A DNA stretch of 64,000 nt, taken from Psychrobacter sp. AH5. GTDB lineage: Bacteria; Pseudomonadota; Gammaproteobacteria; Pseudomonadales; Moraxellaceae. The notes beneath the pieces are model-generated. The model saw only the letters and a program-made list of their open reading frames with translations, ran no database searches and had not been told where the DNA came from. Both the position numbers and the translations under genes were made by a program. Below are positions 7,745 to 17,055 of this stretch, one piece after another. Numbering within the stretch: position 1 is the first letter of the stretch; every line of letters begins with the position of its first letter. The DNA lies in the NCBI RefSeq assembly GCF_040371085.1, contig NZ_JAMBMT010000001.1, positions 1,302,001 through 1,366,000 on the forward strand, in the 5' to 3' direction.

Positions 7745-9028
7745 ATGAATGACACTATTATCAAAGTATCAAGAAACACGGATCGCTCGCCAACCGATGC
7801 CGCTTCCACTCAGACAGTAGCTTTCTCCCACTACAACTACCTCTCAGCCCAGCTGCCGATTAATACCACCACCAAGGACTTAGTCGCCAATGATATAAGG
7901 GTACAGGCTACGCAGTGCTTAAGAAATATCAAATCTATCGTTGAGAGTATCGATCATAATATGAATGATGTGATCAAAATTAACATCTATTTAAAAGATC
8001 TAAAGGATGCAGATAAGGATATCGAACAAGATATCAAAGCCATAGACACTATTTACGCCGCGTTTTTTCAAGGTTATCTACCTACCAGAACCATCATTGC
8101 CGTAGCCAACTTGCCTAATGATGCTTTGGTACAGATGGACGCGGTTATCTCAAACGGTAGAGGCACGCATCCACAAGTGCCTAGTGAGCTGATAAAAGTG
8201 GCTAGAAACACCGAAGAGGTACCAAGGGATTCAGCCTCCCCTCATACCATTGCCTTTTCTCATTATAATAATATCTCAGCCCAGCTGCCGATAGACTGCG
8301 CCACCGGCGAGCTGATTGCTGGTGGCATAAAAGAGCAAACTGAGCAGTGCTTGCATAATGTCAAAGCGATCTTGGCCAGTATTGAGGTACCTTTGCAGGA
8401 CATCGTCAAGGTCAATATCTTTTTAACCCGTTTAGCAGACATAAAGGCGGTAGATGAGGTTTACGCGATGTTTTTTTCGGACTCCATCATTACCAATGAG
8501 CAAAGCTATATACCAGCGCGGACTATTACCGCGGTGTCAGCGCTGCCGATGGATGCTTTAGTGCAGATCGATGTCATCGTCTCGCATGGGGATGGCACGC
8601 CGCCGCAAGCGGTTGAAGATAAACACGGCATCGTCATTGAGGCAAACAACACCGATAAAGCACCAATGGATCCTCTATCCACCCAGACGGTGGCTTTTTC
8701 TCACTATAATCACCTCTCAGGACAGCTGCCTATCGATCCTGATACTGGCAAGATAATTGACGGTGATATAGCCGCGCAAACCAAGCAATGTTTAGAGAAT
8801 ATAAAAGCTATTGTAGAGAGCGTCGATCACGTGATGGATGATGTAGTAAAAATAAACATTCAGCTCAAAAACATCGAGGATATCGATAAGGTAAATGCAG
8901 TTTATACGCCTTTTTTTAATGCTGACTTGCCTGCTAGAACTGTCGTTGGGGTATCTGATATCGCTATGGACGCGGTCATTCAAATCGAGGCTATTGTCTC
9001 TAATGCGGAGGGAACAGTGCCTACTTAA
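7745..9028 (+). CDS. Triple-domain RidA/YjgF-family protein
   Basis: 427-residue protein made of three tandem RidA (YjgF/YER057c/UK114) domains at about residues 5-140, 149-287 and 297-423. RidA enzymes hydrolyse reactive enamine/imine intermediates as trimers of single-domain chains. All repeats keep the P-x-RT arginine (PTRT, PARTI, PARTV). The acidic residue of the canonical IEAI motif is Asp in repeats 1 and 2 (QMDAV, QIDVI) and Glu in repeat 3 (QIEAI); the SGQLP motif is also canonical only in repeat 3 (SAQLP in the others). AAGGA precedes ATG 7745. It sits alone between terminators. Whether all three sites act is unknown. Confidence 0.88.
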   Translation: MNDTIIKVSRNTDRSPTDAASTQTVAFSHYNYLSAQLPINTTTKDLVANDIRVQATQCLRNIKSIVESIDHNMNDVIKINIYLKDLKDADKDIEQDIKAIDTIYAAFFQGYLPTRTIIAVANLPNDALVQMDAVISNGRGTHPQVPSELIKVARNTEEVPRDSASPHTIAFSHYNNISAQLPIDCATGELIAGGIKEQTEQCLHNVKAILASIEVPLQDIVKVNIFLTRLADIKAVDEVYAMFFSDSIITNEQSYIPARTITAVSALPMDALVQIDVIVSHGDGTPPQAVEDKHGIVIEANNTDKAPMDPLSTQTVAFSHYNHLSGQLPIDPDTGKIIDGDIAAQTKQCLENIKAIVESVDHVMDDVVKINIQLKNIEDIDKVNAVYTPFFNADLPARTVVGVSDIAMDAVIQIEAIVSNAEGTVPT

Positions 9029-9135
9029 TAAAAGCTAGCAGCGTAATAATAGCTATACTCACGGTAATGTTGAGCAAAATCTATTGACGCTTCACTAGGG
9101 CGTGTTAAACCTTTACAAATAAGCACTGCTAATAA

Positions 9136-9165
9136 AAGACACCCAGCCGTCAAGCTGAGTGTCTT
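9136..9165. terminator. Hairpin between convergent genes, probable terminator
   Basis: AAGACAC-c-CAGC pairs with GCTG-a-GTGTCTT across a 6-base loop, one mismatch. It lies between the triple RidA gene (+) and the M14 peptidase (-), with an A-run on the left that would give a U-run for the minus-strand transcript. Confidence 0.65.
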
Positions 9166-9236
9166 AGCTTATCAAAGCGCTGCTACTCAAGCTTTTATTA
9201 GCTTAGCTTCTGAACTACGCACAACGCAATAACTTA

Positions 9237-10430
9237 CTAACGCAAATCATCAACCACCGCTAACATCGCCACTAAGGAGGCCTCCCCTAATTTGCTACAG
9301 CGCTCTGGCGACCAGCCGGTCTCGGCGTTAGGCATATTATCATTGTCTTTGAACGGCATCTCCAAAGTATTGGCCAAGCAATCAAAATGCTCAGCGACCC
9401 AGTGGGTGGCAAGCGTCATATTGGCTGTGCCTGGTGCATCAATCTCATAGCCCTCTTGGGTCTGAAAATCAGCACTGGCAAGCTGTAATACTTCGGCAAA
9501 TCTATCACGTAGACGCGCCAAACGGTCGTTATAACTTGGCGTGCCTTGAGAGCCGGCTAAAAAAACAAAAGGTATCGCTTCATCACCGTGCACATCATAA
9601 AACAGATCTACCCCAGTCTCTTGCATTTTATTAATGACATAAAAGACCTCGGGGCTCTTATCTAAGCTTGGGTTGGCCCATTCGCGATTTAGATTAGTGC
9701 CAGCGGCATTGGTACGCAGATGGCCGCGCACGCTACCATCGGGGTTCATATTGGGTACGATATAAAAATTAGCTTTATTTAATAACGCTTTGGCGGTGGC
9801 ATTATCTTCATCGAGTAAACTATGCAGCAGACCCTCGATCAACCATTCAGCCATAGTTTCGCCCGGGTGCTGGCGCGCGGTAATCCAGATAGTACGTTTT
9901 TTAGTAGCTTTATTGTCGTTAACATCGTCGTTAATATCGCCATCATTATTACCATCGTCATTAACATAGCCATCATTATTAGCCACTTTGACTAGGGTTA
10001 AGTCGCGCTTATCCAAAGTCTGGCCTAAGTGCTCTAAAGTGACCAAAGGATGCGTCTGTACCGCTGCCAATAGATCTTGATGACGCTCATAGCTGTAAGG
10101 GGCAAAATAAGCGATCTGAATGGTTTGGCACTGTAGTTCTACCTTTATGGTCAATTTGCCGTCTTGATAACTAGTGGGGAGACGAAACCAATAGTCGCGA
10201 TCATAAGAGGCCACCGCTTGATAATTGTCCCAGCCTGCAACGTAGGAGGCCTCACCAGCATTAATAATATTAAGAGTATAGTGCTCGCCAATCTCACCAG
10301 TTAGGCGAAAATTAAACCACTGAAAAAACTCGCCACCCACGTCTGGGCGAATGGCTAACTGAATATCTTGTTTATTTTCTAGGTTAATAACCTCGATATT
10401 ACCAGCGTCAAAATGAGCTGAGATATGCAT
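9237..10430 (-). CDS. M14-family (cytosolic-type) carboxypeptidase
   Basis: 397-residue zinc peptidase. The N-terminal beta-sandwich-like domain (to about 140) resembles that of cytosolic carboxypeptidases, followed by the M14 domain. Zinc ligands are H188 and E191 in QHPGETM and H281 in DVHGDE; the catalytic Glu is probably E357 in NTLEMPF; NMNPDGSVRGH and NLNREW match substrate-binding segments. No signal peptide is visible, so it is likely cytoplasmic. AAGGAAA precedes ATG 10430. An Asn/Asp-rich insertion at 151-175 sits just before the first zinc motif. The substrate is unknown. Confidence 0.88.
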   Translation of the reverse strand: MHISAHFDAGNIEVINLENKQDIQLAIRPDVGGEFFQWFNFRLTGEIGEHYTLNIINAGEASYVAGWDNYQAVASYDRDYWFRLPTSYQDGKLTIKVELQCQTIQIAYFAPYSYERHQDLLAAVQTHPLVTLEHLGQTLDKRDLTLVKVANNDGYVNDDGNNDGDINDDVNDNKATKKRTIWITARQHPGETMAEWLIEGLLHSLLDEDNATAKALLNKANFYIVPNMNPDGSVRGHLRTNAAGTNLNREWANPSLDKSPEVFYVINKMQETGVDLFYDVHGDEAIPFVFLAGSQGTPSYNDRLARLRDRFAEVLQLASADFQTQEGYEIDAPGTANMTLATHWVAEHFDCLANTLEMPFKDNDNMPNAETGWSPERCSKLGEASLVAMLAVVDDLR

Positions 10431-10514
10431 AATATTTCCTTTATCATTTTTGGTTTTGTGAGTGAAACTCTTATTAATTGGCGCTAGCTGCAGCTTTTAG
10501 CTTACTGAGCCTTA

Positions 10515-13500
10515 TTAAGCCTTACTTAACTTAGTGTCTAGCATCAATCGGATAAATTGCTTGAACTGCTGAGGATTAGATAATAGGTGCATGGTCATAT
10601 CCTCAAAAGCCTCCTTGGCATCGAACATAGCGTCCTCAGCGGCATTGGGATAACCGCCTAGCATAATCTGCTCAGTGCTGTTATTGCTAAACTGCTTAAC
10701 CACGATCTCGTTCTCAGTGACCTTGTCCCAGATAGTATTCATAAAATTCACTTTATCTTTATCGGTAAAGTCCTCGCCTGCGAACACCTCATTTAAGCGC
10801 TCAATAATCTGCGATAAATAAGCTTCTTTTTTATCCTTGGGAGTTGCTGTACCAGCGCCGCTACCGCTCTCTAACTGATACTCAGACTTGCCTTCTTGCA
10901 GCTTTAGATCCTGCTGATAGAGCTTGGAGACTCGGTAATGACTCATAACGATATTACTCAAATCGACCTCTTCTTCGTCATCGAAGCTCTCGCGTAGTAG
11001 CGGCTGCAGATTACGCGCATATAGACTGAGCTTCTCAAGATCCTTGCTATCATAATCGACGATTTGCGACATAAACTCATACTGACGGGTAAAAGTGCCT
11101 AGATCTTTTTTGAAAATCTCCAGCGCGTCTTGATCGGTTTTAAAGCCTTTATAGTCATTCTCCGCATTGGTGATGAGTACCACATCGCCAGTCGCCTTAG
11201 TGCGCTCAAGCATTATCTTAGCTTGCTGAGCTTGTTCGCGTGCTAGCTTATAGCGCTTTTGCCAGCGCTCAACCGCAGGCTTACAGATATTACTGATGGC
11301 GGCATTGAATTTGTTTTTGCTATAAAACGCCTCAACGAACTGCTCGACTTCATGCCAAACAAAAATTTGAGCGGCACATAATTTATCATATAGATCATAA
11401 ACCTTATCAGGGTCAGAAACCTTGGCTAAAGTAGCGGTTTCATAATAAGGCTGAAAGGCTTCAAGGATATCCTCAGGATCGTTAAAGAAGTCGAGCACAA
11501 AGGTGCCACTCTCAGCCTTACCTTTATAAGTGCGATTCAGCCGTGATAACGTCTGCACGCAGTCCACGCCAGTGAGCTTTTTATCGACGTACATAGCGCA
11601 AAGCTTGGGCTGATCAAAGCCGGTCTGAAATTTATTTGCCACGAGCATCACTTGATAGTCATCACTATCAAAGGCTTTACGCAGATCGCGACCTTTTAGG
11701 CCGATATTCATATTGTGCTCAGTGAATTTTTTGCCTAGTAAGGCGTCGCTATCCGGGTCATTATCATGAAAGGTAACCTCTCCTGAAAAGGCCACCATAA
11801 CATTGATATTGCGATAGCCATACTGAGCAATATAGTTATCAAAGGCCAGCTTATAGCGCACCGCTTCTTTACGCGAGCCGGTCACTACCATCGCTTTGGC
11901 TTGCCCGCCAAGTAAACCTTTAATATTGTCGTTAAAGTGCTCGATGATGATTTTTACTTTTTGGGCAATATTATGCTCATGCAGGCGCACCCAGCTACCT
12001 AGTTTAATCTTGGCGCGGCGCGCATCGACTTCATTATCTTTGGCAGCGAGTTTTTGCTTTAACTGATAGACCACTTTATAGTTGGTATAGTTTTTGAGTA
12101 CATCTAGGATAAAGCCCTCCTCTATCGCTTGGCGCATGGAGTAGACATGAAAAGCGGCAGGCAAATTATCTTTAGAGGCTGGCAGATTTGGATTAGGCAA
12201 ACGGCCAAATAGCTCAATCGTTTTGGGCTTAGGCGTCGCGGTAAAAGCGTAATAGCTTAGATTGTCACTGCTACGGCGAGCCGCTAGCACACTATCGAGC
12301 ATATCTTCGCTAGATAGCGCCCTATTATCCGGCTCTAACTCGCCTGAGATCAGCACTTCTTTGAGCTGGCGCGCGGTCGAGCCGGTCTGCGACGAGTGCG
12401 CTTCATCAGCGATAATGGCATAACGGCGCGATTTGAGCACACTTGAGTCTTCGATAGCTTTGAGTACAAAGGGAAAGGTTTGAATAGTGACAATGATAAT
12501 CGGCTGCGAATTTATCAAAGCTTCGGCCAGCTTTTCAGACTTAGAGCCGTCGCCCTCTTTATTATTAATACGTCCGACCACACCATCAGCATGCTCAAAC
12601 TGATAGATGGTATCTTGTAGCTGGTCATCGAGCACGGTGCGATCGGTAATGACGATGACGGAATGAAATTGCTTATCGCCTTGCTCATTATAAAGGGTGG
12701 AGAGCTGATGCGCGGTCCAAGCGATAGAGTTGGACTTGCCCGAACCAGCACTGTGCTGAATAAGGTAACGTTGCTCAGAGCTGCCAGCTTTACTCTCATT
12801 AATAGCTGCATCAACCAGTTTAGTGACTACCTCCCACTGATGATAACGCGGAAATACCATGGTCTCACGCTTGGACTTGCGCCCAATAGCGTCCTCTTCT
12901 TCCTCAATTTGCAGATGCATAAAGTGGCCAAGAATCGCCAACAGATTAGCAGGGGTGAGCACTTCATTCCACAAATAGTCAGTGGCATAGCGGCTACTAT
13001 CTACTGGCACATCGTTACCGGCGCCGCCCTCGCTGGTGCCTTTATTAAAGGGTAAGAAGTAGGTATTATCGCCTGCCAGCCTCGTGGTCATGTAGACCTC
13101 GTACTGGCTAACGGCAAAGTGTACCAAAGCGCCGCGCTTAAAGCTCAGTAGCGGCTCAGGTTTGCCGGTATCCGCATCTTTTGGCAGACGAGTGCGCTTG
13201 TATTGGCTAATAGCGTTTTGTACCGATTGTTTAAACTCAGACTTTAGCTCCATAGTGCTGACGGGCAAGCCATTCACAAACAGCACGATATCGATACGGT
13301 TACGTTTGGCGACTTTGTTATCGTTGCTAGCTTCGACAGCATTTTTATTAGCGACAGTATGCGGGCTATAGACCAGCTCAGGCACGATACGGCAGATATT
13401 GGCCTGATAGCGCGCCATGATCTCAGGATTGAGATTGTGCTCAGGCTTAAACTGGCAAAGGGAGAAGCGCGCGTTACGAATCTTTAGGCCATGACGCAAT

Positions 13501-13799
13501 ACGCCCAAAGTGCCATAAGTGCGCGAGGCTCTATCTGTTGAGTGCTCATCGGCCTTATTGAGCTGCTTGACCAATGCTTCGATAAAATGACGTTCAGAGT
13601 CGATAGGAAAGGTTTTGCAGAATTTTTGCCATTGTTGCGGCTGGGTGGTCTGCACAAAGTCGAGCACATCTTGCTCATAGAGCGCGGTTGCTGCTTGATA
13701 GTCAGCAGAGCTACCGAGCTGCCAACCTTTTGCTTGCATTTGCGCCACGATATCGGCTTGAAAGATAGACTCATAGGTGACGTTGTGCGCGTTGATCAT
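10515..13799 (-). CDS. hsdR: Type I restriction enzyme R subunit
   Basis: 1094-residue translocase/nuclease subunit. The PD-(D/E)xK nuclease site is visible as D170 in RIDIVLF and E184-x-K186 in MELKSE. The helicase has Walker A GSGKS (352-356), DEAH (465-468), FTATPKP, and later QTGFDQP and QTLSRLNR motif VI. The length is normal. It would cut DNA unmodified at the site set by HsdS, in a complex with HsdM. On the minus strand it is the distal gene of the hsd locus, separated from hsdS by about 5.3 kb of cargo genes and probably transcribed on its own. Only a weak ribosome binding site precedes ATG 13799. Confidence 0.93.
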   Translation of the reverse strand: MINAHNVTYESIFQADIVAQMQAKGWQLGSSADYQAATALYEQDVLDFVQTTQPQQWQKFCKTFPIDSERHFIEALVKQLNKADEHSTDRASRTYGTLGVLRHGLKIRNARFSLCQFKPEHNLNPEIMARYQANICRIVPELVYSPHTVANKNAVEASNDNKVAKRNRIDIVLFVNGLPVSTMELKSEFKQSVQNAISQYKRTRLPKDADTGKPEPLLSFKRGALVHFAVSQYEVYMTTRLAGDNTYFLPFNKGTSEGGAGNDVPVDSSRYATDYLWNEVLTPANLLAILGHFMHLQIEEEEDAIGRKSKRETMVFPRYHQWEVVTKLVDAAINESKAGSSEQRYLIQHSAGSGKSNSIAWTAHQLSTLYNEQGDKQFHSVIVITDRTVLDDQLQDTIYQFEHADGVVGRINNKEGDGSKSEKLAEALINSQPIIIVTIQTFPFVLKAIEDSSVLKSRRYAIIADEAHSSQTGSTARQLKEVLISGELEPDNRALSSEDMLDSVLAARRSSDNLSYYAFTATPKPKTIELFGRLPNPNLPASKDNLPAAFHVYSMRQAIEEGFILDVLKNYTNYKVVYQLKQKLAAKDNEVDARRAKIKLGSWVRLHEHNIAQKVKIIIEHFNDNIKGLLGGQAKAMVVTGSRKEAVRYKLAFDNYIAQYGYRNINVMVAFSGEVTFHDNDPDSDALLGKKFTEHNMNIGLKGRDLRKAFDSDDYQVMLVANKFQTGFDQPKLCAMYVDKKLTGVDCVQTLSRLNRTYKGKAESGTFVLDFFNDPEDILEAFQPYYETATLAKVSDPDKVYDLYDKLCAAQIFVWHEVEQFVEAFYSKNKFNAAISNICKPAVERWQKRYKLAREQAQQAKIMLERTKATGDVVLITNAENDYKGFKTDQDALEIFKKDLGTFTRQYEFMSQIVDYDSKDLEKLSLYARNLQPLLRESFDDEEEVDLSNIVMSHYRVSKLYQQDLKLQEGKSEYQLESGSGAGTATPKDKKEAYLSQIIERLNEVFAGEDFTDKDKVNFMNTIWDKVTENEIVVKQFSNNSTEQIMLGGYPNAAEDAMFDAKEAFEDMTMHLLSNPQQFKQFIRLMLDTKLSKA

Positions 13800-13824
13800 A
13801 TTTAGTCCGTTGTTATTATTATTT

Positions 13825-15357
13825 TTAGGGTTCGCTGACGACTGCTGCCGCGGCGGCAGCAGCGGCCTCTAGCGCGGCAATAGTAGCATCGTTAGTCATG
13901 GCATAGGCTTCATAAAGCTCGCAGCTTCTAGTATCGCCATTATCACAGGCTATGCTAAACCACTCCAAGGCTTTTTCACTGTCTTGCTCAACCCCATAAC
14001 CGCCAGCATAAAACACCCCCATATTACGCTGACCGTTTGGGCTGTGCTGCGCGGCAGATAGCTGTAATAGCTCAAAAGCTTTGTCAAAATCTTGCGGCAC
14101 GCCCATACCCATAGAGTATAGAACCGCCGTATTATTTTGGCCAGTAGCATCGCCCTGTGCGACGGACTGTTGGAGGAGCTGAGCGGCTTTGTCATAATCG
14201 CGCTCAACCCCTTGTCCACTAGCGTATGCCCAGCCAAGCCCTGCTTGCGCGGTAGCATAGCCTTGATCGGCGGCTTTTTGATACCAGTAGACCGCTTGGC
14301 TATAGTCTTGCTCAACGACGGTGCCGCTCTCATAAAAATAGCCGATATTGTTTTGCGCGCCCGCTTCCCCTTGAGCCGCCGCTTTTTGGTACCAGTCATA
14401 AGCTTTGGCATAATCTTGCTCGACTGCGATGCCATCATTGTACAACACGCCTAAGTTATTTTGTGCAGTAGCATCGCCTTGAATGGCGGCTTTTTTGATA
14501 AGCCGATAGGCTTTATCATAGTCCACCTCTGCCCCTTCGCCGCTATAGTACATCCAGCCAAGCGCGCTTTGAGCCAAAGCATTGTCATGATCGGCAGCTC
14601 TTTGATACCACTCGATAGCTTGGGCGTAATCCTGCTCAACGCCTAGCCCCGACTCATACATCAAGCCCAAATTATACTCGCCAGAGGCATCGCCTTGCCT
14701 AGCGGCTTGCTCAAACCAAGAGTAGGCTGCGGTATAATCTTGCGCCGCACCTGTACCCTCAAAATACATAGCGCCAAGATTATTCTGCGCTTGTATATCG
14801 CCTTGAATAGCGGCTTTTTGATACCAGTAGAGCGCTTTGGCGCTATCTTGCTTGACGCCTCTGCCTTGATCATAAAACACGCCTATATTGTACTGAGCGA
14901 CGATATCGCCTTGTTCAGCCGCCTTTTCAAACCAATAAGCGGCCTGCCTATCATTCTGCTCAACGCCGCTGCCCATCTCGTACATAAGCGCTAGGTTTTT
15001 TTGGGCCAAAGGATTGCCTTGCTCAGCCGCTTTTTGATACCAGTAGACCGCTTTGACAAAGTCTTGTTCGATACCTTCGCCAAAATCATACATCAAGCCT
15101 AGATTGTTTTGTGCGGCGGTATCGCCTTGTTCGGCAGCTTGTTGATACCAGTAGGCCGCTTTGGCGCTATCTTGCTCAACCCCATTGCCTCTATCATACA
15201 TCATCGCTAGATTGTATTGAGCAGAGGCGGAGCCTTTAGCCGCTAAGGCTTGAGCGGTAATCAAGCTATTTGCCTGCGCAAAAGCGCTAAGCGCAAACGC
15301 TAGGCTTAAGGCTATGATTTGATAAGCAAGTTTTGGGTTTAATAACGATGCTTTCAT
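13825..15357 (-). CDS. Secreted Sel1-like repeat protein with 12 repeats
   Basis: 510-residue protein with a signal peptide (MKASLLNPK followed by a hydrophobic segment, cleavage near FAQA-NS) and twelve consecutive 36-residue Sel1/TPR-like repeats of the type AQNNLGxMYxxGxGVEQD...A..WYQKAAxQG. The C-terminus is an alanine run (about ten Ala) ending VVSEP. Sel1 repeats form alpha-solenoids for protein binding; no enzyme domain is visible. ATG 15357 is chosen because it gives the signal peptide; an upstream TTG at 15375 is in frame. It ends 25 bases before hsdR on the same strand, inside the type I locus. Partner unknown. Confidence 0.85.
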   Translation of the reverse strand: MKASLLNPKLAYQIIALSLAFALSAFAQANSLITAQALAAKGSASAQYNLAMMYDRGNGVEQDSAKAAYWYQQAAEQGDTAAQNNLGLMYDFGEGIEQDFVKAVYWYQKAAEQGNPLAQKNLALMYEMGSGVEQNDRQAAYWFEKAAEQGDIVAQYNIGVFYDQGRGVKQDSAKALYWYQKAAIQGDIQAQNNLGAMYFEGTGAAQDYTAAYSWFEQAARQGDASGEYNLGLMYESGLGVEQDYAQAIEWYQRAADHDNALAQSALGWMYYSGEGAEVDYDKAYRLIKKAAIQGDATAQNNLGVLYNDGIAVEQDYAKAYDWYQKAAAQGEAGAQNNIGYFYESGTVVEQDYSQAVYWYQKAADQGYATAQAGLGWAYASGQGVERDYDKAAQLLQQSVAQGDATGQNNTAVLYSMGMGVPQDFDKAFELLQLSAAQHSPNGQRNMGVFYAGGYGVEQDSEKALEWFSIACDNGDTRSCELYEAYAMTNDATIAALEAAAAAAAAVVSEP

Positions 15358-15527
15358 TTTTTTCTCTACAGGCAATAGCGAAGTATTGGTTTGGTTTTAG
15401 ACTTTGTGCTATTGCGTACCATACTAGAGATTAGTACCTATGGGTATACTCCACACTCACATTATTCACATTTACTAAGCTAACTACCGATGGTAATATA
15501 ACGGCACTTATATAGGTACATAAATAT

Positions 15528-16352
15528 ATGACTGCACATCAAGCACAGTCTAAGCTTAACGAAGTCTATGACTTTCTAATATCTTTTGAAGGGATGATCA
15601 ATCCTGACAATATTAGATTCAGTCGTTGGCTTAGAGATGCTCAAGCATTGCGTAACAGCAATCCTGCTGAGGGCTTTTTGATGGAAGCTCTAGTCTACCG
15701 TGCGCAAGGTAAGCTTGACCAAGCGGTTGATTATGCCGAGAAGTCTTATCGACTAGATAAAACCGTTGCTCGTGACAATTATGCAATACTTTTATCAGAA
15801 GCTGGGCAATTTAAAGAAGCTATCGCTTTAACTTTACTAAACTTGCAAGAAGATAATTTTAATACATATGCATTAAAAAGACTTATTGTAGATTCATCTA
15901 TAACACTAGACAAAGAAGCATTATCACAAGGTTTGTCGTTATTCAAAGACCCTAACAATCAATTTAAAGATTTATTGCATCTAGGTCATAGTAAGTTAGA
16001 GTATTTTGAGAAAGAAATATTTGACCTAGAGCAAACAGAAATAACGATTGATAGCCTTATAGAGGTTTCGTCTATAGCAGCCAAAGCTTCAAACTCATAT
16101 TATTTAGGTAATAGTCAAGTCAGTATGACTATCCAACATAATGAGGTAGGCACTTTTTTAATCGTAAACGAAGAAATACCAAGTATCGATATCGATACTT
16201 GCTTTATGATTCATGATAAATACACTGAATATTTGCTTGATAGTGACTTATCGTTTAAAGATTATAAACGCATCGTCTATAATTTCTTACCTTTAGAAGA
16301 TGACAGTTTACCAAATGATGATCTACTTAGTCAGCAAGGGATTTTAGTTTGA
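15528..16352 (+). CDS. Unknown protein with TPR-like N-terminal half
   Basis: 274 residues, not recognised as a named family. Residues about 55-120 look like degenerate TPR helices (YRAQGKLDQAVDYAEKSYRL, then NYAILLSEAGQFKEAI). The C-terminal half (about 170-260) is a compact acidic region with STIQ-like beta segments and aromatic residues near the end; no catalytic motif is clear. No signal peptide or membrane segment is present. Base composition is visibly more AT-rich than the hsd genes, suggesting separate acquisition. Its stop codon overlaps the start of the next gene, so the two are probably translated together. Only a weak ribosome binding site precedes ATG 15528. Confidence 0.7.
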   Translation: MTAHQAQSKLNEVYDFLISFEGMINPDNIRFSRWLRDAQALRNSNPAEGFLMEALVYRAQGKLDQAVDYAEKSYRLDKTVARDNYAILLSEAGQFKEAIALTLLNLQEDNFNTYALKRLIVDSSITLDKEALSQGLSLFKDPNNQFKDLLHLGHSKLEYFEKEIFDLEQTEITIDSLIEVSSIAAKASNSYYLGNSQVSMTIQHNEVGTFLIVNEEIPSIDIDTCFMIHDKYTEYLLDSDLSFKDYKRIVYNFLPLEDDSLPNDDLLSQQGILV

Positions 16353-16765
16353 GCGTTACTATAGAGGATATGAAGCAAGCAGTAGATCACTTATTTCCCA
16401 ATCCTAAAACAATCGAAGATGAAGCCATTCAAAGAGCCTGTATCAATCGTCATTACTATTTGATCTATTATATGATGCTCAATGTCATTAAAGATAACTT
16501 TCCACAGTACGATATGAGTAGAGACGGCTCGTTTAATAATACGGGCTCTCATAAGCGCGTCTTTCTGGTCTTTGAAGAGATAGCAGAGCTGACAGAGAGT
16601 AAGGCAGCTAAAAGACTCGCTTTACAATTTACAGACTTTTTGACTAAGCGCCACAAAGCTGATTATAGGCTTGAAGAGAACTTTAGTAGCGGCGAATATG
16701 CTCAATGTTTAAGGTACGCTGATAGAATACCTGAATTAGCGCAAGCGCTCATAGATGAGCAATAG
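16349..16765 (+). CDS. HEPN-like small protein coupled to the upstream gene
   Basis: 138-residue all-helical protein resembling HEPN-fold proteins: an early RHYYLIYYMML helix, a central GSHKRVFLVFEE and a later LTKRHKADYRLEE, which matches the spacing of the R-YY, GSH and R..ADY motifs seen in many HEPN proteins. R29-x5-H35 fits the HEPN ribonuclease RX4-6H motif but may be chance because of its position. TTG 16349 is the start: AGGGA lies 7 bases upstream and the TTG overlaps the preceding TGA, giving translational coupling. The ATG at 16370 has its purine run too close. Function could be an RNase toxin, a nucleotidyltransferase partner or a non-catalytic helical protein. Confidence 0.65.
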   Translation: MSVTIEDMKQAVDHLFPNPKTIEDEAIQRACINRHYYLIYYMMLNVIKDNFPQYDMSRDGSFNNTGSHKRVFLVFEEIAELTESKAAKRLALQFTDFLTKRHKADYRLEENFSSGEYAQCLRYADRIPELAQALIDEQ

Positions 16766-17047
16766 CTCTCTTGTTCATTTACCTTAATACCAATCAGATA
16801 CCACATTTACTATTAAGCTAAATCCGTAAGGTGATTTTTTAGCCCTATACCTATTCTTAATTTGCTAATAACCGCGTTCATTCAACCGTTTATACTCATC
16901 ACACCCACTCTGAAGACCTTGATCACAAGCTTTTCCATACCATTCTTTCGCCGTAGCTCGGTTTTGCTTTAACCCACCTAAACCTTCTTCATAAAAAGTC
17001 CCAAATATATTTTGGCCATACATATTTCCTTGATTCGCTGCTTTTTG

Positions 17048-17055
17048 AAACATTT
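17048..17055. repeat. Target-site duplication, left copy
   Basis: AAACATTT immediately left of the IS; the identical 8 bases follow the right end at 17858-17865. An 8-bp duplication is in the range known for IS1-family elements. Confidence 0.9.

Noticed and set aside
13950-15000. Several antisense and alternative-frame open stretches and a ~108-bp periodicity that might look like a repeat array
   Set aside because: They are the DNA shadow of twelve 36-residue Sel1 repeats; units are contiguous coding sequence without spacers, so this is not a CRISPR array.
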